A stretch of DNA of 64,000 nt from Arthrobacter methylotrophus (GCF_039539965.1 NZ_BAABED010000001.1:4216001-4280000), one strand, 5' to 3'. Counted from the first letter of the stretch, positions 25,811-34,949 are shown. A program made the numbers and translations. Notes: generated by a model not told the origin, from the letters alone.

Positions 25811-26428
25811 TTAGCGGAGGACGTAAAACCGCAAAAAAGCGCTGACATCGGCCAGTTCCCGGGCCTCGATCCGGTGGCCCATGCCAGGATACGTTCGCGC
25901 TGTGAGGGCCGTGTTCTTGTTGAGCCATTCGCCGGTGTGATCAATGGCATCCCTGAAGATCACGGGATCGGCCTTGTCCCTGCCCCAGAAGAACGGCGGT
26001 GGCGAATCGAAGGATTCACTGAGCGTCAACAACTCGTTTTCCAGGACGAACCCGGAAAGGCCCGCGGTCGCTTTGAAGCCTTCGGGACGGAGTCGCAAGA
26101 GGGTGCTGGCCATGGCCATGCCCTGGGAGTAGCCCAGGAGGCTCACACTGCTGTGATTGCGTTTGACTGAGTCAATCCAGGCAAAGACCTTGTTGGTGGC
26201 CGTGATGACCTCCGCAAAATCGTTGGCGAGGAAGTAGTCCAGCAGGAACCAACCGTAGTGGTCACCGATCGTCATCGGCCCCCGGAGGGCGGCGCACGTG
26301 AATTCCCGTGGAAGCCGGGGAAAGAGATCCACCATTCGTTGCTCGTCCGTGCCATATCCGTGCATCATCACCAGGAGCGGCGTTCCGGCACGCTCATTTT
26401 CCGGTTTGGACCAGACCACAGTTTCCAT
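25811..26428 (-). CDS. Alpha/beta hydrolase, phospholipase/carboxylesterase type
   Basis: A cytosolic esterase of 205 residues. The oxyanion region is LLVMMHGYGTDEQ, the nucleophile elbow GYSQG has Ser101, and Asp154 in GRDKADPVI and His185 in GMGHRIE complete the triad. It resembles the YpfH/Apl-like carboxylesterase group. Divergent from the MarR gene, with the two starts within about 50 bases; no operon partner. Confidence 0.87.
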   Translation of the reverse strand: METVVWSKPENERAGTPLLVMMHGYGTDEQRMVDLFPRLPREFTCAALRGPMTIGDHYGWFLLDYFLANDFAEVITATNKVFAWIDSVKRNHSSVSLLGYSQGMAMASTLLRLRPEGFKATAGLSGFVLENELLTLSESFDSPPPFFWGRDKADPVIFRDAIDHTGEWLNKNTALTARTYPGMGHRIEARELADVSAFLRFYVLR

Positions 26429-26475
26429 GGGACGAGCCTATGGGACGCTTCCGGGGAGACGCCTATGCTTATGAA

Positions 26476-26949
26476 ATGCAAAGTGTTGGTGCGGACGAAG
26501 GGGCGGCCAAGACGGTGGACCACCGGGCCTTGGCAGTCTCGATGATCGACATTTCCTCCGATGTCCGCCGGAAATCCCACAATGAGACAGGCGTCAGGCC
26601 GCTGTCGAACGGCGTCCTGGAAATCCTGCGGGTCATCGAAAGCCACCCGGGCATCACCGTTGCGGAAGTCGCCTCGCGCCTCGGGCGGCAGTTCAGCAAC
26701 GTCAGCGTCCAGCTCCGTGAGCTCGTGGCCGCGGGCCTCGTTACCCGGGCCCGAGACGCGGCAGACAAGCGCTACGTGGCGCTCCATCCCACAGCGGAAT
26801 CCCAGCGGATCAAGGCACTTCTTGAAGGTTCCTGGGCGGAGGTCCTTGCCTCGGCAAGTTCCCGGCTACTGCCCGAGGAGCGCAAGCAAATTGCCGCAAG
26901 CCTCCCAGCCCTGCAGCGCCTCGCCTCCATCCTCGCGGAGCCCGAGTAA
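26476..26949 (+). CDS. MarR-family regulator next to a drug efflux gene
   Basis: A winged-helix regulator: NGVLEILRVIESHPGITVAEVASRLGRQFSNVSVQLRELVAAGLVTRARDAADKRYVALHPTAESQRI contains the recognition helix and the wing with the MarR-typical D-x-R-Y. ATG 26476 is chosen; ATG 26440 is also in frame and no ribosome site decides. It is 89 bases before the efflux pump gene, with a strong palindrome between, so it very probably represses the pump. Confidence 0.83.
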   Translation: MQSVGADEGAAKTVDHRALAVSMIDISSDVRRKSHNETGVRPLSNGVLEILRVIESHPGITVAEVASRLGRQFSNVSVQLRELVAAGLVTRARDAADKRYVALHPTAESQRIKALLEGSWAEVLASASSRLLPEERKQIAASLPALQRLASILAEPE

Positions 26950-26988
26950 GCAATATCACGCCCAATAACTGCCCTCGGAAGACAAGAT

Positions 26989-27014
26989 TAATACTTATAC
27001 TTTTATAAGTATTA
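26989..27014. promoter_or_regulatory. MarR-type operator before the efflux pump
   Basis: TAATACTTATA-CTTT-TATAAGTATTA, two perfect 11-bp arms in an unusually AT-rich patch, 24 bases before the pump start codon and close to where -10 and -35 should be. Typical of MarR-controlled efflux genes. Confidence 0.75.
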
Positions 27015-27038
27015 CTACTTTGAGGAGCAGGCGCGACT

Positions 27039-28490
27039 ATGGCAGCACAGTTGGCAGTTGCAAGGACGAAACAACGAAGCAGGCACCACCGTTGGTGGGC
27101 GTTGGTGTTCCTGGCGCTCGCCCAGTTCATGGTGGTTTTGGACGGCACTATCGTGAATCTGGCACTGCCACGCCTCCAGATAGAGATGGGCATCAGTGAC
27201 GCGACACGTTCCTGGGTGATCACGGCCTACGCGCTGGCCTTCGGCGCCTTCCTGCTGCTCGGCGGTCGGATCGCCGATTTCTGGGGCCGCAAGCGGACAT
27301 TCAGCCTGGCCGCAGTAGGCTTTTCGCTCGCATCCCTGCTCGGCGGTATCGCCCAGCAACCGTGGGAGCTGATCGGCGCCCGCGCCCTACAGGGCCTGTT
27401 CGCGGCGCTCTTGGCTCCAGCAGCACTGGCCTTGCTGACAGTGGCCTTTCCCAGTGGAAAAGACCGCGGCACCGCGTTCGCGATCTTCGGCTCCATCACC
27501 GGCGTCGGGGCCGCCGTCGGCGTTCTTCTGGGTGGCTTCCTGACGGAACACGTGACCTGGCGCTGGTGCTTCTTTGTCAACGTGCCCATCGCGATTATCG
27601 CCCTCGTCGGCGTGTGGTCCCTCGTACGGGAGAGCAAGGCCCACGGCTCCACCAAATATGACTGGCCCGGCGTCGTCCTCGCTGCCCTTGGACTCGGATC
27701 CCTTGTCTATGGATTCACCAACGCAGAGGACGGCTGGGGAGCCCCCGAGGCCTGGGGCTTCATTGCAGTGGGCGTCGCGCTGATGGTGCTCTTCGTCGTC
27801 GTCGAGCGGAAGGTCAAACATCCGCTTCTGCCGCTGCCCGTCGCCACCGAGCGGAACCGCGGAGCCGCCTTCCTGGCCTCCTTCCTGTCCGGCGCGGTAC
27901 TCATCGGCGGCATCCTCTTCATCAACTTCTATATCCAGATTGTGCTTGGCTTCGCGCCCTTCCTCGCCGGCCTTGCTTCCCTGCCCATGACGGTGGTCTT
28001 GATCATCACCGCAGGGCTCGTCGCGAAGAACCTGCCGAAACTCGGCGCGAAAATCCCGACGGCGGCGGGGCCGGTCTTCATTGCGGCCGCAATGCTGTGG
28101 CTCACGCAGGTCAGCGCCGCCGGCAGCTACCTCGTCAACGTACTGCCCGCCCTGCTTCTCCTGGGTGCCGGGCTGGGTATGGTGTTCGTGCCGATGCAAA
28201 ACCTCGCCCTGTTCGGTGTGAACAAGGACGATTCCGGCGTCGCGAGCGCCCTGGTCAATGCCTCGCAGCAAATCGGCGGTTCCCTCGGAATCGCCTTGTT
28301 CAGCACCATCGCCGTCGCCGCGGGCGGCGGAGGCTCGCTGGCCGCCCTCTCCACAGGCTATGCAGCCGTCTTCCTCTGGGCCGCGGGCATCGCGATCCTG
28401 ATCACCCCGATCGCCCTCCTTCTCATCACCATCGACCGCAAGAAATTCACGGGGTCCGACGGCGACACGCCCATCGTTCACCTGGGATGA
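27039..28490 (+). CDS. DHA2-family MFS drug efflux transporter (14 TMS)
   Basis: Proton-driven multidrug exporter of 483 residues. The EmrB/QacA family motifs are present: MVVLDGTIVNLALPRLQIEMG in helix 1, GRIADFWGRKR loop, RALQGLFAALLAPAALALL, and motif C GSITGVGAAVGVLLGGFLTEHVTWRWCFFVNVP. About 14 hydrophobic helices can be traced. GAGGAG lies upstream of ATG 27039. Regulation by the upstream MarR protein through the AT-rich palindrome is likely. Confidence 0.92.
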   Translation: MAAQLAVARTKQRSRHHRWWALVFLALAQFMVVLDGTIVNLALPRLQIEMGISDATRSWVITAYALAFGAFLLLGGRIADFWGRKRTFSLAAVGFSLASLLGGIAQQPWELIGARALQGLFAALLAPAALALLTVAFPSGKDRGTAFAIFGSITGVGAAVGVLLGGFLTEHVTWRWCFFVNVPIAIIALVGVWSLVRESKAHGSTKYDWPGVVLAALGLGSLVYGFTNAEDGWGAPEAWGFIAVGVALMVLFVVVERKVKHPLLPLPVATERNRGAAFLASFLSGAVLIGGILFINFYIQIVLGFAPFLAGLASLPMTVVLIITAGLVAKNLPKLGAKIPTAAGPVFIAAAMLWLTQVSAAGSYLVNVLPALLLLGAGLGMVFVPMQNLALFGVNKDDSGVASALVNASQQIGGSLGIALFSTIAVAAGGGGSLAALSTGYAAVFLWAAGIAILITPIALLLITIDRKKFTGSDGDTPIVHLG

Positions 28491-28598
28491 AGCCGCCCCA
28501 GCGCTCCTGAACCCTCGCGCCAGCCCGCGCCGTCCGTCCCGGGCGTAGACTCTGTTGCGCCGGTTCAGGGCGCAGGGCAGCAGACAAAGGGGAAGAGC

Positions 28599-29030
28599 AT
28601 GACGGGCAACTTCGTTGCGGGTTCAACCATCACGATTCACGCAAACGCAGATCGGGTGTGGTCAGTGCTCACCGATCCCCAAGCCATCAAGGAGTTCATG
28701 TTCGGAACCGAGGTTGTCACCGACTGGACGGTTGGCGGGTCCATCGCTTGGCGCGGTACTTGGCAAGGCAAGGAGTACGAAGACAAGGGCACCATCCTGG
28801 AATTCGAGCCCGGGAAGCGGCTGGTAAACACCCATTTCAGCCCGTTATCCGGCCAGGAAGACACTCCCGGGAATTACCACACGCTGACGTGGACGCTCGA
28901 GCCTGAAGGCGGAATGACCAAACTGACGCTGACCCAGGACAACAACGCCAGCTCCGAAGAGGCGGCACATTCGAAGGGCATGTGGGACAGCCTGGTGGAA
29001 AGCGTCAAAAGAATCGCGGAGCGCGGCTAG
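28599..29030 (+). CDS. SRPBCC (AHSA1-like) domain protein
   Basis: A 143-residue START-like protein, with HANADRVWSVLTDPQAIKEFMFGTEVVTDWTVGGSIAWRG and a late SKGMWDSLVESVKRIAE helix. AAAGGGGAAG precedes ATG 28599. Members bind hydrophobic ligands or act as Hsp90-activator-like proteins, but the role here is unknown. Convergent with the GAF-ANTAR gene, 9 bases between stops. Confidence 0.87.
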   Translation: MTGNFVAGSTITIHANADRVWSVLTDPQAIKEFMFGTEVVTDWTVGGSIAWRGTWQGKEYEDKGTILEFEPGKRLVNTHFSPLSGQEDTPGNYHTLTWTLEPEGGMTKLTLTQDNNASSEEAAHSKGMWDSLVESVKRIAERG

Positions 29031-29039
29031 CGCAGTCGC

Positions 29040-29777
29040 TTAAGCCTGGAAGTGCGAGACTGGCTCCTCGTTGGTCAAGGATCGGAGCAGGGATTCCGCG
29101 ACATCCCGGAGCTTCTGGTTCCTGCCGTTGGAGGCCTTGGTCAGAATCCTGATTGCTTCTTCCTGGCTGCACCTGTTCTGGCCCATAATGACGCCGGTTG
29201 CCAGATCAATGGCCGTCCGGGAACGCATGGCCTGCTCGAGGTCTTCCGCGCGTTGTCGCGTGGCACCGATCCGAACCGCCAGCCTCAAGGCCTTTTCTGC
29301 TTGGCTCCCGAATTGCTCGCAGCTACGGATGGAGGCCTCATCGAAAGCATCCCGCTGCGGGGCGAACAGGTTGATCGCCCCGGTCGCGCCCTCCTCCAGG
29401 CGCAGGGGCACGCAGAGCACGGCCAAGTGCCCGCGTTCGGCGATAGTGGAGCAGTATTCAAGCCACCGCGAGTCCGCCGACGTGTCCGAAACCAGGACCG
29501 GCCTCCCGCTTCTCATGGCCTCCAAGCACGGTCCGTCTCCGTATGCTTGCTGCACCTCGTCGATGAGGCGGGCCTCGTGGCTGCTTCCGGCGACCGTCAT
29601 TGATCTGCGGCGCCGGCTCAACGTGACCCCGCACAGGACGTCCTGGCCGCGCGAGGCTGACAGCGATGACGCCGCGAACACCGCAAGGTCTTCGAGGAAG
29701 CCACTCACATCCTCGCTGTCGATAACCAAATCCTGGAGTTGCTCCACTACGGAGGCGTTTTGGCTCATTTCGTCCAT
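29040..29777 (-). CDS. GAF-ANTAR domain RNA-binding antitermination regulator
   Basis: A 245-residue sensor: GAF domain at about residues 25-170 (FLEDLAVFAASSLSASRGQDVLCGVTLSRRRRSMTVAGSS ... VLCVPLRLEEGATGAINLF), then a helix and an ANTAR domain at about 180-235 (AMRSRTAIDLATGVIMGQNRCSQEEAIRILTKASNGRNQKLRDVAESLL). Such actinobacterial proteins bind paired hexaloop hairpins in nascent RNA. No target hairpin pair was recognised nearby. ATG 29768 is an alternative start. Confidence 0.92.
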   Translation of the reverse strand: MDEMSQNASVVEQLQDLVIDSEDVSGFLEDLAVFAASSLSASRGQDVLCGVTLSRRRRSMTVAGSSHEARLIDEVQQAYGDGPCLEAMRSGRPVLVSDTSADSRWLEYCSTIAERGHLAVLCVPLRLEEGATGAINLFAPQRDAFDEASIRSCEQFGSQAEKALRLAVRIGATRQRAEDLEQAMRSRTAIDLATGVIMGQNRCSQEEAIRILTKASNGRNQKLRDVAESLLRSLTNEEPVSHFQA

Positions 29778-30025
29778 GGCTCAGTCTACGAGCAACACGG
29801 GGCCGTAATGGAGGAAAAAGGCTTCCCAATCCTGCGTCCGCCACGTGGACACACCCTCCGCCGGGGTTGCGCACGTGGAAGGTGCGTTGGACAATTCTTC
29901 TAAGTCCGCGCAGGCCGGACCACGGCCGGGTCTTCGGCCTTTTCGCTCAAGCAGCCGGGCGCCGTCACTCAAGGTGAAGGTACTGCCCCATGAGCAATTG
30001 CCCGATACCGGTTCGGATCTAGTCG

Positions 30026-30457
30026 ATGTCGGCCCTCTCCGAATCCCCGGTACCCCACGAATCGCATGAACCCCATGCCGTTCCTCTGTGGTGTAGCGGT
30101 TGTGGCACAGACGAGCATCTGGTCATCGAATCCATCCAGGCCACGGCTCCGCGTCCTTCGCAGCAACTCGCCGTGTTCTACACATGTACCTCCTGCGGGC
30201 GTTCCTACAGCCATCCAGCTACCGTCCAGCAGGCGGGGGCCATCCTGAATCGTCGGGGGATTCAGGATGGCCTCTTGGAGTTCGGAACCCACTATTTCCA
30301 CTGCAGCGAGCCCCTCAGGGAGGTGGAAACCGCACTGCGAAGCGTCGAAATACCGCCGTCCGGCCGGCCGCGATCGCGCAGCTCTCCCCAGAAAGCGTTC
30401 CTACACACCAGGACCCTGAGATGCAGTTGTGGGTTCGAGTTGGAATTACCTGCCTAG
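30026..30457 (+). CDS. Cys-rich putative zinc-binding protein, paralogue A
   Basis: Function unknown, 143 residues. Cysteines form pairs that look metal-binding: WCSGCGTDEH, YTCTSCGRSY, YFHCSEP, and a C-terminal RCSCGFELELP. A second gene at 37746-38174 encodes a clear paralogue with the same spacing (WCxxCGTxEH, TCxxC, ILNxRG, FGxxYxHCxEP, LRCxCGFxxELP). Both copies lie before a gene for a small hydrophilic protein. A zinc-ribbon-like structural or nucleic-acid role is inference. ATG 30026 has only a weak ribosome site. Confidence 0.7.
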   Translation: MSALSESPVPHESHEPHAVPLWCSGCGTDEHLVIESIQATAPRPSQQLAVFYTCTSCGRSYSHPATVQQAGAILNRRGIQDGLLEFGTHYFHCSEPLREVETALRSVEIPPSGRPRSRSSPQKAFLHTRTLRCSCGFELELPA

Positions 30458-30490
30458 CCACGCCGTGCAGCATTACCCAAAGGAAGCAAT

Positions 30491-30682
30491 ATGAAGCTCG
30501 AAAGTGCATACAAACACCACCCCGAAGACGGCCGTCGGCAAGAGCCCGATGAGCTAAGCGAACAGAACAACAAGCATCGGAAGGAAGCGGATTCGACGCG
30601 GCAGTCCCGATTGCCCGATCCTCCCGACCCGGACAACCTCCCCATCGAGTACCCCGCTCCGCGGGAAATCGAATGGCCGTAG
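30491..30682 (+). CDS. Hypothetical hydrophilic small protein, 63 aa
   Basis: Not recognised. ATG 30491 follows AAAGGAAG at good distance, and the gene starts 33 bases after the Cys-rich gene, so cotranscription is likely. The product is highly charged and Pro-rich (HHPEDGRRQEPDELSEQNNKHRKEAD; PDPPDPDNLPIEYPAP), without hydrophobic core, so probably disordered. Confidence 0.65.
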   Translation: MKLESAYKHHPEDGRRQEPDELSEQNNKHRKEADSTRQSRLPDPPDPDNLPIEYPAPREIEWP

Positions 30683-30815
30683 GGCACCTTCCGGTCCGGC
30701 GAAGGACATCCAGCCCCTTCTTCGACTACCCCCTCCGGGGCTAACCCGCCCTTCGTCGGACCGGTCCAATGTCGCCATCCCGGCCGGCGCAACGTCGCGC
30801 TGGTCATCCACGATA

Positions 30816-30905
30816 GATTCTGCTGGATCATTCCGGCCCCCAGGCCCGCGTGCCCCGTCATTCCGGGGCCGACGCAAAGCCACTGTCCAATGATCCAGCA
30901 GAATC
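30816..30905. repeat. 90-bp nested inverted repeat
   Basis: In the gap between the small protein gene and the fructose operon (30683-31096, no gene seen) lie perfect 17-bp arms at 30816-30832 and 30889-30905, 56 bases apart. Inside is a second stem, CGGCCCC at 30834-30840 with GGGGCCG at 30865-30871. Either a structured RNA or a palindromic mobile element remnant. Confidence 0.7.
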
Positions 30906-30978
30906 GGCCGCGCCCCGACCCACCCAGCCACAAACGCGCTCTCCAAACACCCCTCAAACCCATCCCACACACCCAAAT

Positions 30979-31022
30979 CTTTGTTTATGTTGTTTTCTGT
31001 TGACAGACCAACATGAACAAAG
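30979..31022. promoter_or_regulatory. FruR-type operator upstream of the fructose operon
   Basis: Two 14-nt arms (30979-30992 and 31009-31022) are inverted with one mismatch: CTTTGTTTATGTTG and CAACATGAACAAAG, 16 nt apart. The spacing of near two helical turns and the TTTGTT/AACAAA ends fit a DeoR-family site, placed about 75-120 bases before the regulator start. Confidence 0.75.
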
Positions 31023-31096
31023 ATAGAGTCAAGCAATTCCACATCATGTGACCACAGTCACTGATGCACCGACAGCTTGTACGCGATGGAGGGTAT

Positions 31097-31909
31097 GTGT
31101 TTGCTGAGGAGCGCCAACAACTGATTTCCGAGCTCGTCGCCGAGCTTGGACGGGTCAATGTCACAGACCTCGCGGACCGGTTCAGCATCACCACGGAGAC
31201 TGTCCGCCGTGACCTCGCCGCCCTCGAATCCGCCGGCAGCCTCCGCCGCGTGCACGGCGGGGCGGTCCCCTCGGACCGCCTCAGCACCCGCGAGGAAAGC
31301 GTGGTTGAACGTGCTGTCCAGCGCCAACCGGAAAAGCTCCGCATCGCCGAGGCAGCCCTTGCCCTCATCCCCGCGAACGCGGCCGGCAGCATCCTGATCG
31401 ACGCCGGCTCCACCACCGAGGCGCTCGCCCGCCTGCTGGACCAGCGCACGGCCCAACACGCGGCGTCCTCCAACGGGAATGGCCCGCGTGAAGAACTAGT
31501 GGTCATTACCCACGCCATCCCCATCGCCGGGCGGCTCTCCGGCAACCCGAACATCGCCCTCCAGATCTTGGGCGGACGCGTCCGCGGGCTAACCCAAGCC
31601 GCCGTCGGGCAGTCCACGGTCGACGCCGCTTCCCGGCTCCGCCCGGACGTTGCCTTCGTCGGCGCCAACGGTATCCACGCCACATTCGGGCTCAGCACTC
31701 CTGACCCCGAAGAAGCCGCCGTCAAGGCCGCCTTCGTCACGTCCGCACGGCGCGTCGTCGTCCTCGTGGACTCTTCCAAGCTGGACGCGGAAACCCTCGT
31801 CCAGTTCGCTGCCCTGAAAGATGTGGACACCGTGATTACTGACCACGAACCCTCTGAGGAGCTCTCCGCCGCTTTGGCCGAGGCCGGCGTCGACGTGGTG
31901 GTCGCATGA
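31097..31909 (+). CDS. fruR: DeoR-family regulator of the fructose PTS operon
   Basis: DeoR repressor expected to sense fructose 1-phosphate. HTH: ERQQLISELVAELGRVNVTDLADRFSITTETVRRDLAALESAGSLRRVHGGAV, the classic DeoR pattern. The effector domain has IAEAALALIPANAAGSILIDAGSTTEAL and FVGANGIHATFGLSTPDPEEAAVKAAFV. The GTG at 31097 (V-F-A-E-E-R) is preferred because GGAGG lies 4 nt upstream and homologues begin just here; an ATG at 31064 adds 11 unlikely residues. ATGA overlap with fruK. Confidence 0.9.
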   Translation: MFAEERQQLISELVAELGRVNVTDLADRFSITTETVRRDLAALESAGSLRRVHGGAVPSDRLSTREESVVERAVQRQPEKLRIAEAALALIPANAAGSILIDAGSTTEALARLLDQRTAQHAASSNGNGPREELVVITHAIPIAGRLSGNPNIALQILGGRVRGLTQAAVGQSTVDAASRLRPDVAFVGANGIHATFGLSTPDPEEAAVKAAFVTSARRVVVLVDSSKLDAETLVQFAALKDVDTVITDHEPSEELSAALAEAGVDVVVA

Positions 31910-32910
31910 TCGTCACCCTGACCGCCAACCCGAGCCTGGACCGCACCGTGGAGCTCCCGGCCCCCTTGGCCCGCGGCGAGGTGCAACGCGCCGTCGCTGT
32001 CCACCAACACTCCGGCGGCAAGGGCGTCAATGTCTCCCGGGCACTGGTCGCCTCGGGCTTGGACACCGTCGCCGTCCTGCCGGGCGGGGATTCCGATCCC
32101 GTCCTCGCGGGACTGCTCGACGACGGCGTCCCCTACGCAGCGCTTCCCATCAGTGAGCCGTTGCGCAGCAATGTGACGCTCACCGAACCGGATGGCGTCA
32201 CCACCAAGATCAACGAACCCGGCCCGGAGTTGAGCCTGGACGAGCAGGAAGCCCTGATCGGGCTGCTGCTGGACCGCTCCCGTGGCGCGAGCTGGGTGGT
32301 TCTTGCCGGTTCTCTCCCACCAGGAGTTCCAGCAGATTTCTACGCCACGATCGCCCGCCGGCTCCGTTCCAAGAACAACAATCCAGCAAACGGCAGACCG
32401 CCACTTATCGCGATCGACTCCTCCGGCGCCCCGCTTGCTGCCGCCATCCGTGGCGATTCCAACGGCATCAGCGGCAAGCCCGATCTCCTGAAGCCGAACG
32501 CGGAAGAACTTGCCGAACTGGCTGCCGCAGCCGGCTTAACAGACGTCCACACGGCTGACGAACTGGAAGCGGACCCGGTCCTTGCCGCCCAGGCAGCCGC
32601 CGCCGTCGTCGGCAGCGGTGTGGGTGCAGTACTTGCAACACTCGGTTCCAAGGGCGCCGTCCTGGTAACCGCCGACGGCGCGTGGTTCGCCACGCATCCG
32701 CCGATCCAAGCCGTCAGCACCGTTGGTGCCGGCGATTCGTCCCTTGCTGGCTATCTGCTGGCCGCCACCAACGGCGGATCCGCGCAGGACTGCCTTCGTC
32801 AGGCTGTGGCACATGGTGCCGCCGCTGCTTCGCTGCCGGGCTCCACTGTCCCGGCGGTATCCCAAACAACTCCCGACGCCGTGACCATCACGGCCCTTCA
32901 GAAGGACTAA
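31906..32910 (+). CDS. fruK: 1-phosphofructokinase
   Basis: Phosphorylates fructose 1-phosphate to fructose 1,6-bisphosphate with ATP. PfkB-family signatures: LTANPSLDRTVELPAPLARGEV and HSGGKGVNVSRALVASGLDTVAVLPGG at the N-terminus, and the catalytic loop VSTVGAGDSSLAGYLLA with the GAGD base. Length 334 is normal to slightly long. Start overlaps fruR in an ATGA; fruA starts 2 bases after the stop. Confidence 0.95.
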   Translation: MIVTLTANPSLDRTVELPAPLARGEVQRAVAVHQHSGGKGVNVSRALVASGLDTVAVLPGGDSDPVLAGLLDDGVPYAALPISEPLRSNVTLTEPDGVTTKINEPGPELSLDEQEALIGLLLDRSRGASWVVLAGSLPPGVPADFYATIARRLRSKNNNPANGRPPLIAIDSSGAPLAAAIRGDSNGISGKPDLLKPNAEELAELAAAAGLTDVHTADELEADPVLAAQAAAAVVGSGVGAVLATLGSKGAVLVTADGAWFATHPPIQAVSTVGAGDSSLAGYLLAATNGGSAQDCLRQAVAHGAAAASLPGSTVPAVSQTTPDAVTITALQKD

Positions 32911-32912
32911 CA

Positions 32913-34949
32913 GTGACCCAGCTCATCACCCCCCAACTGGTCACCCTTGACCAGAACCTCGGCGATTCTCCCGCCGATGTCATCCGCTTCCTGGCAGGCA
33001 AAGTTGCCGCAGCCGGTCGCGCCTCCGAGGTTGAAGGGCTCTTCGCGGACGCCTTCGCCCGCGAGCAGAAGACTGCCACGGGCGTGCCCGGCGGGATTGC
33101 CATCCCGCACTGCCGCTCCGCTGCCGTGATCGAGCCGACCCTGGCAATGGCCCGGCTTTCGCGCAAAGTGGACTTCGGCGCCAAGGACGGTCCCGCGGAC
33201 ATCATCTTCTTCATTGCAGCCCCGGAAGGAGCGGACCAGGAGCACCTGAAACTGCTCTCCAAGCTGGCCCGTTCCCTCATCAAGAAGGACTTCACTGCAG
33301 GGCTGCGCGCAGCGGCCTCTGAGCAGGACATCGTTGACTTGGTTGACGGCGCGCTGGCCGACAAGCCGGCCGCGCACGCCGCAGAATCGGCAGCAGCGCC
33401 CGCCGCCGAGGCCGCGCCGGTTTCGGCCCGTGCCGCTTCTGCCAGGCCGAAGCGTATTGTCGCCGTCACGGCTTGCCCCACCGGCATTGCCCACACGTAC
33501 ATGGCGGCCGATTCACTCGTGGCTGCGGGCAAGGAAGCCGGGGTCGACCTGCAGGTGGAAACCCAGGGCTCGGGAGGCTTCACCGCACTGGACCCGGCAG
33601 TCATCGCGGCTGCTGATGCCGTGATCTTCGCGGTAGACGTCGACGTCCGTGGCAAGGAGCGCTTCGCCGGCAAGCCCGTCATCAACGCACCCGTGAAGCG
33701 CGGCATCGACGAGCCGGCCAAGATGGTCCAGGAAGCCATCGCTGCCGCCTCCGACCCGCACGCCCACCGGGTTCCGCACTTCGGCGCCGAAGAGAGCGCC
33801 GAACAGGCGTCAGAGGCTGCCAGCGAGCACCTCGGCACGAAGGTCAAGAAGGTCCTCCTGACCGGCGTCAGCTACATGATCCCGTTCGTCGCTGGCGGCG
33901 GCCTCCTCATCGCCTTGGGCTTCCTGCTGGCCGGTTACGACATTGCTCTAGGGACAAAGGCCAATGACATCTTGGCCCACAACACGCTGCTCAACCTTCC
34001 CGACGGCAACCTCGCCCTGTACCTGGGTACCGTTGCCTTCAAGATCGGTGGCCTCTCGCTTGGCTTCCTGGTCCCTGCCCTGGCCGGATACATTGCCTTC
34101 GGCATCGCGGACCGGCCCGGCATTGCCCCCGGCTTCGTGGCCGGTGCTGTTGCCGGATTCATGGGCGCAGGCTTCCTGGGCGGCCTGGTGGGCGGTCTGC
34201 TGGCCGGTCTCACGGCACACTGGATCGGTACGTTTAGCGTTCCGCGCTGGTTGCGTGGACTCATGCCGGTGGTGATCATCCCGCTTTTGGCTTCAATCGT
34301 CGCTTCGGGCCTCATGTTCTTGGTTCTCGGCGGCCCCATCGCATGGGTGACCACCCAGCTCAACACCTGGCTCACCGGCATGACCGGCGCGTCCGCCGTC
34401 GTTCTCGGCATCATCCTGGGGCTCATGATGTGCTTCGACCTGGGCGGCCCGGTCAACAAGGTTGCGTACTCCTTCGCCGTTGCCGGCCTGGGCGCTGGCA
34501 GCTTGGCCAACCCGGCACCGCTTCAGATCATGGCTGCCGTCATGGCAGCAGGCATGGTCCCGCCGCTGGCAATGGCTCTCGCCACCACCCTGAACAAGAA
34601 GGTCTTCAGTCTGGCTGAGCGCGAAAACGGCAAGGCTGCATGGTTGCTGGGCGCCTCATTCATCTCCGAAGGTGCCATTCCGTTCGCGGCGGCCGACCCG
34701 TTCCGGGTCATCCCCGCGAGCATGGTCGGTGGTGCCGTGACCGGCGCACTGTGCATGGCTGCAGGCGTGACCTCTCAGGCCCCGCACGGCGGCATCTTCG
34801 TCTTCTTCGCCATCGGAAACCTGGCGATGTTCATCATCTCGATCGCGGTCGGCGCCGTGATTACCGCGCTGGTCCTGCTCGCCCTCAAGCGCTGGGCAGT
34901 CCGGAAGCCCGTCGAGGCAGAACGCGTTCCGGCCGTCGTCGCGGCCTGA
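32913..34949 (+). CDS. fruA: Fructose-specific PTS enzyme IIABC
   Basis: Imports fructose and delivers fructose 1-phosphate. The 678-residue protein has the order IIA-IIB-IIC. The IIA phospho-His is His66 in GIAIPHCRSA; an Ala/Pro-rich linker follows; IIB carries VTACPTGIAHTYMAADSL with phospho-Cys188; IIC has TGVSYMIPFVAGGGLLIALGF, GPVNKVAYSF and about eight to ten membrane helices. The GTG at 32913 sits 2 bases after the fruK stop; a longer frame to 32682 runs out of frame through fruK and is rejected. Confidence 0.95.
   Translation: MTQLITPQLVTLDQNLGDSPADVIRFLAGKVAAAGRASEVEGLFADAFAREQKTATGVPGGIAIPHCRSAAVIEPTLAMARLSRKVDFGAKDGPADIIFFIAAPEGADQEHLKLLSKLARSLIKKDFTAGLRAAASEQDIVDLVDGALADKPAAHAAESAAAPAAEAAPVSARAASARPKRIVAVTACPTGIAHTYMAADSLVAAGKEAGVDLQVETQGSGGFTALDPAVIAAADAVIFAVDVDVRGKERFAGKPVINAPVKRGIDEPAKMVQEAIAAASDPHAHRVPHFGAEESAEQASEAASEHLGTKVKKVLLTGVSYMIPFVAGGGLLIALGFLLAGYDIALGTKANDILAHNTLLNLPDGNLALYLGTVAFKIGGLSLGFLVPALAGYIAFGIADRPGIAPGFVAGAVAGFMGAGFLGGLVGGLLAGLTAHWIGTFSVPRWLRGLMPVVIIPLLASIVASGLMFLVLGGPIAWVTTQLNTWLTGMTGASAVVLGIILGLMMCFDLGGPVNKVAYSFAVAGLGAGSLANPAPLQIMAAVMAAGMVPPLAMALATTLNKKVFSLAERENGKAAWLLGASFISEGAIPFAAADPFRVIPASMVGGAVTGALCMAAGVTSQAPHGGIFVFFAIGNLAMFIISIAVGAVITALVLLALKRWAVRKPVEAERVPAVVAA

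Noticed and set aside
27387..28481. 364-codon minus-strand open frame
   Set aside because: Antisense to the DHA2 efflux gene, whose motifs are clear on the plus strand; shadow frame of high-GC coding DNA.
32682..32912. N-terminal extension of the fructose PTS protein
   Set aside because: The in-frame extension overlaps fruK in another frame; GTG 32913 just after fruK starts directly at the EIIA domain.
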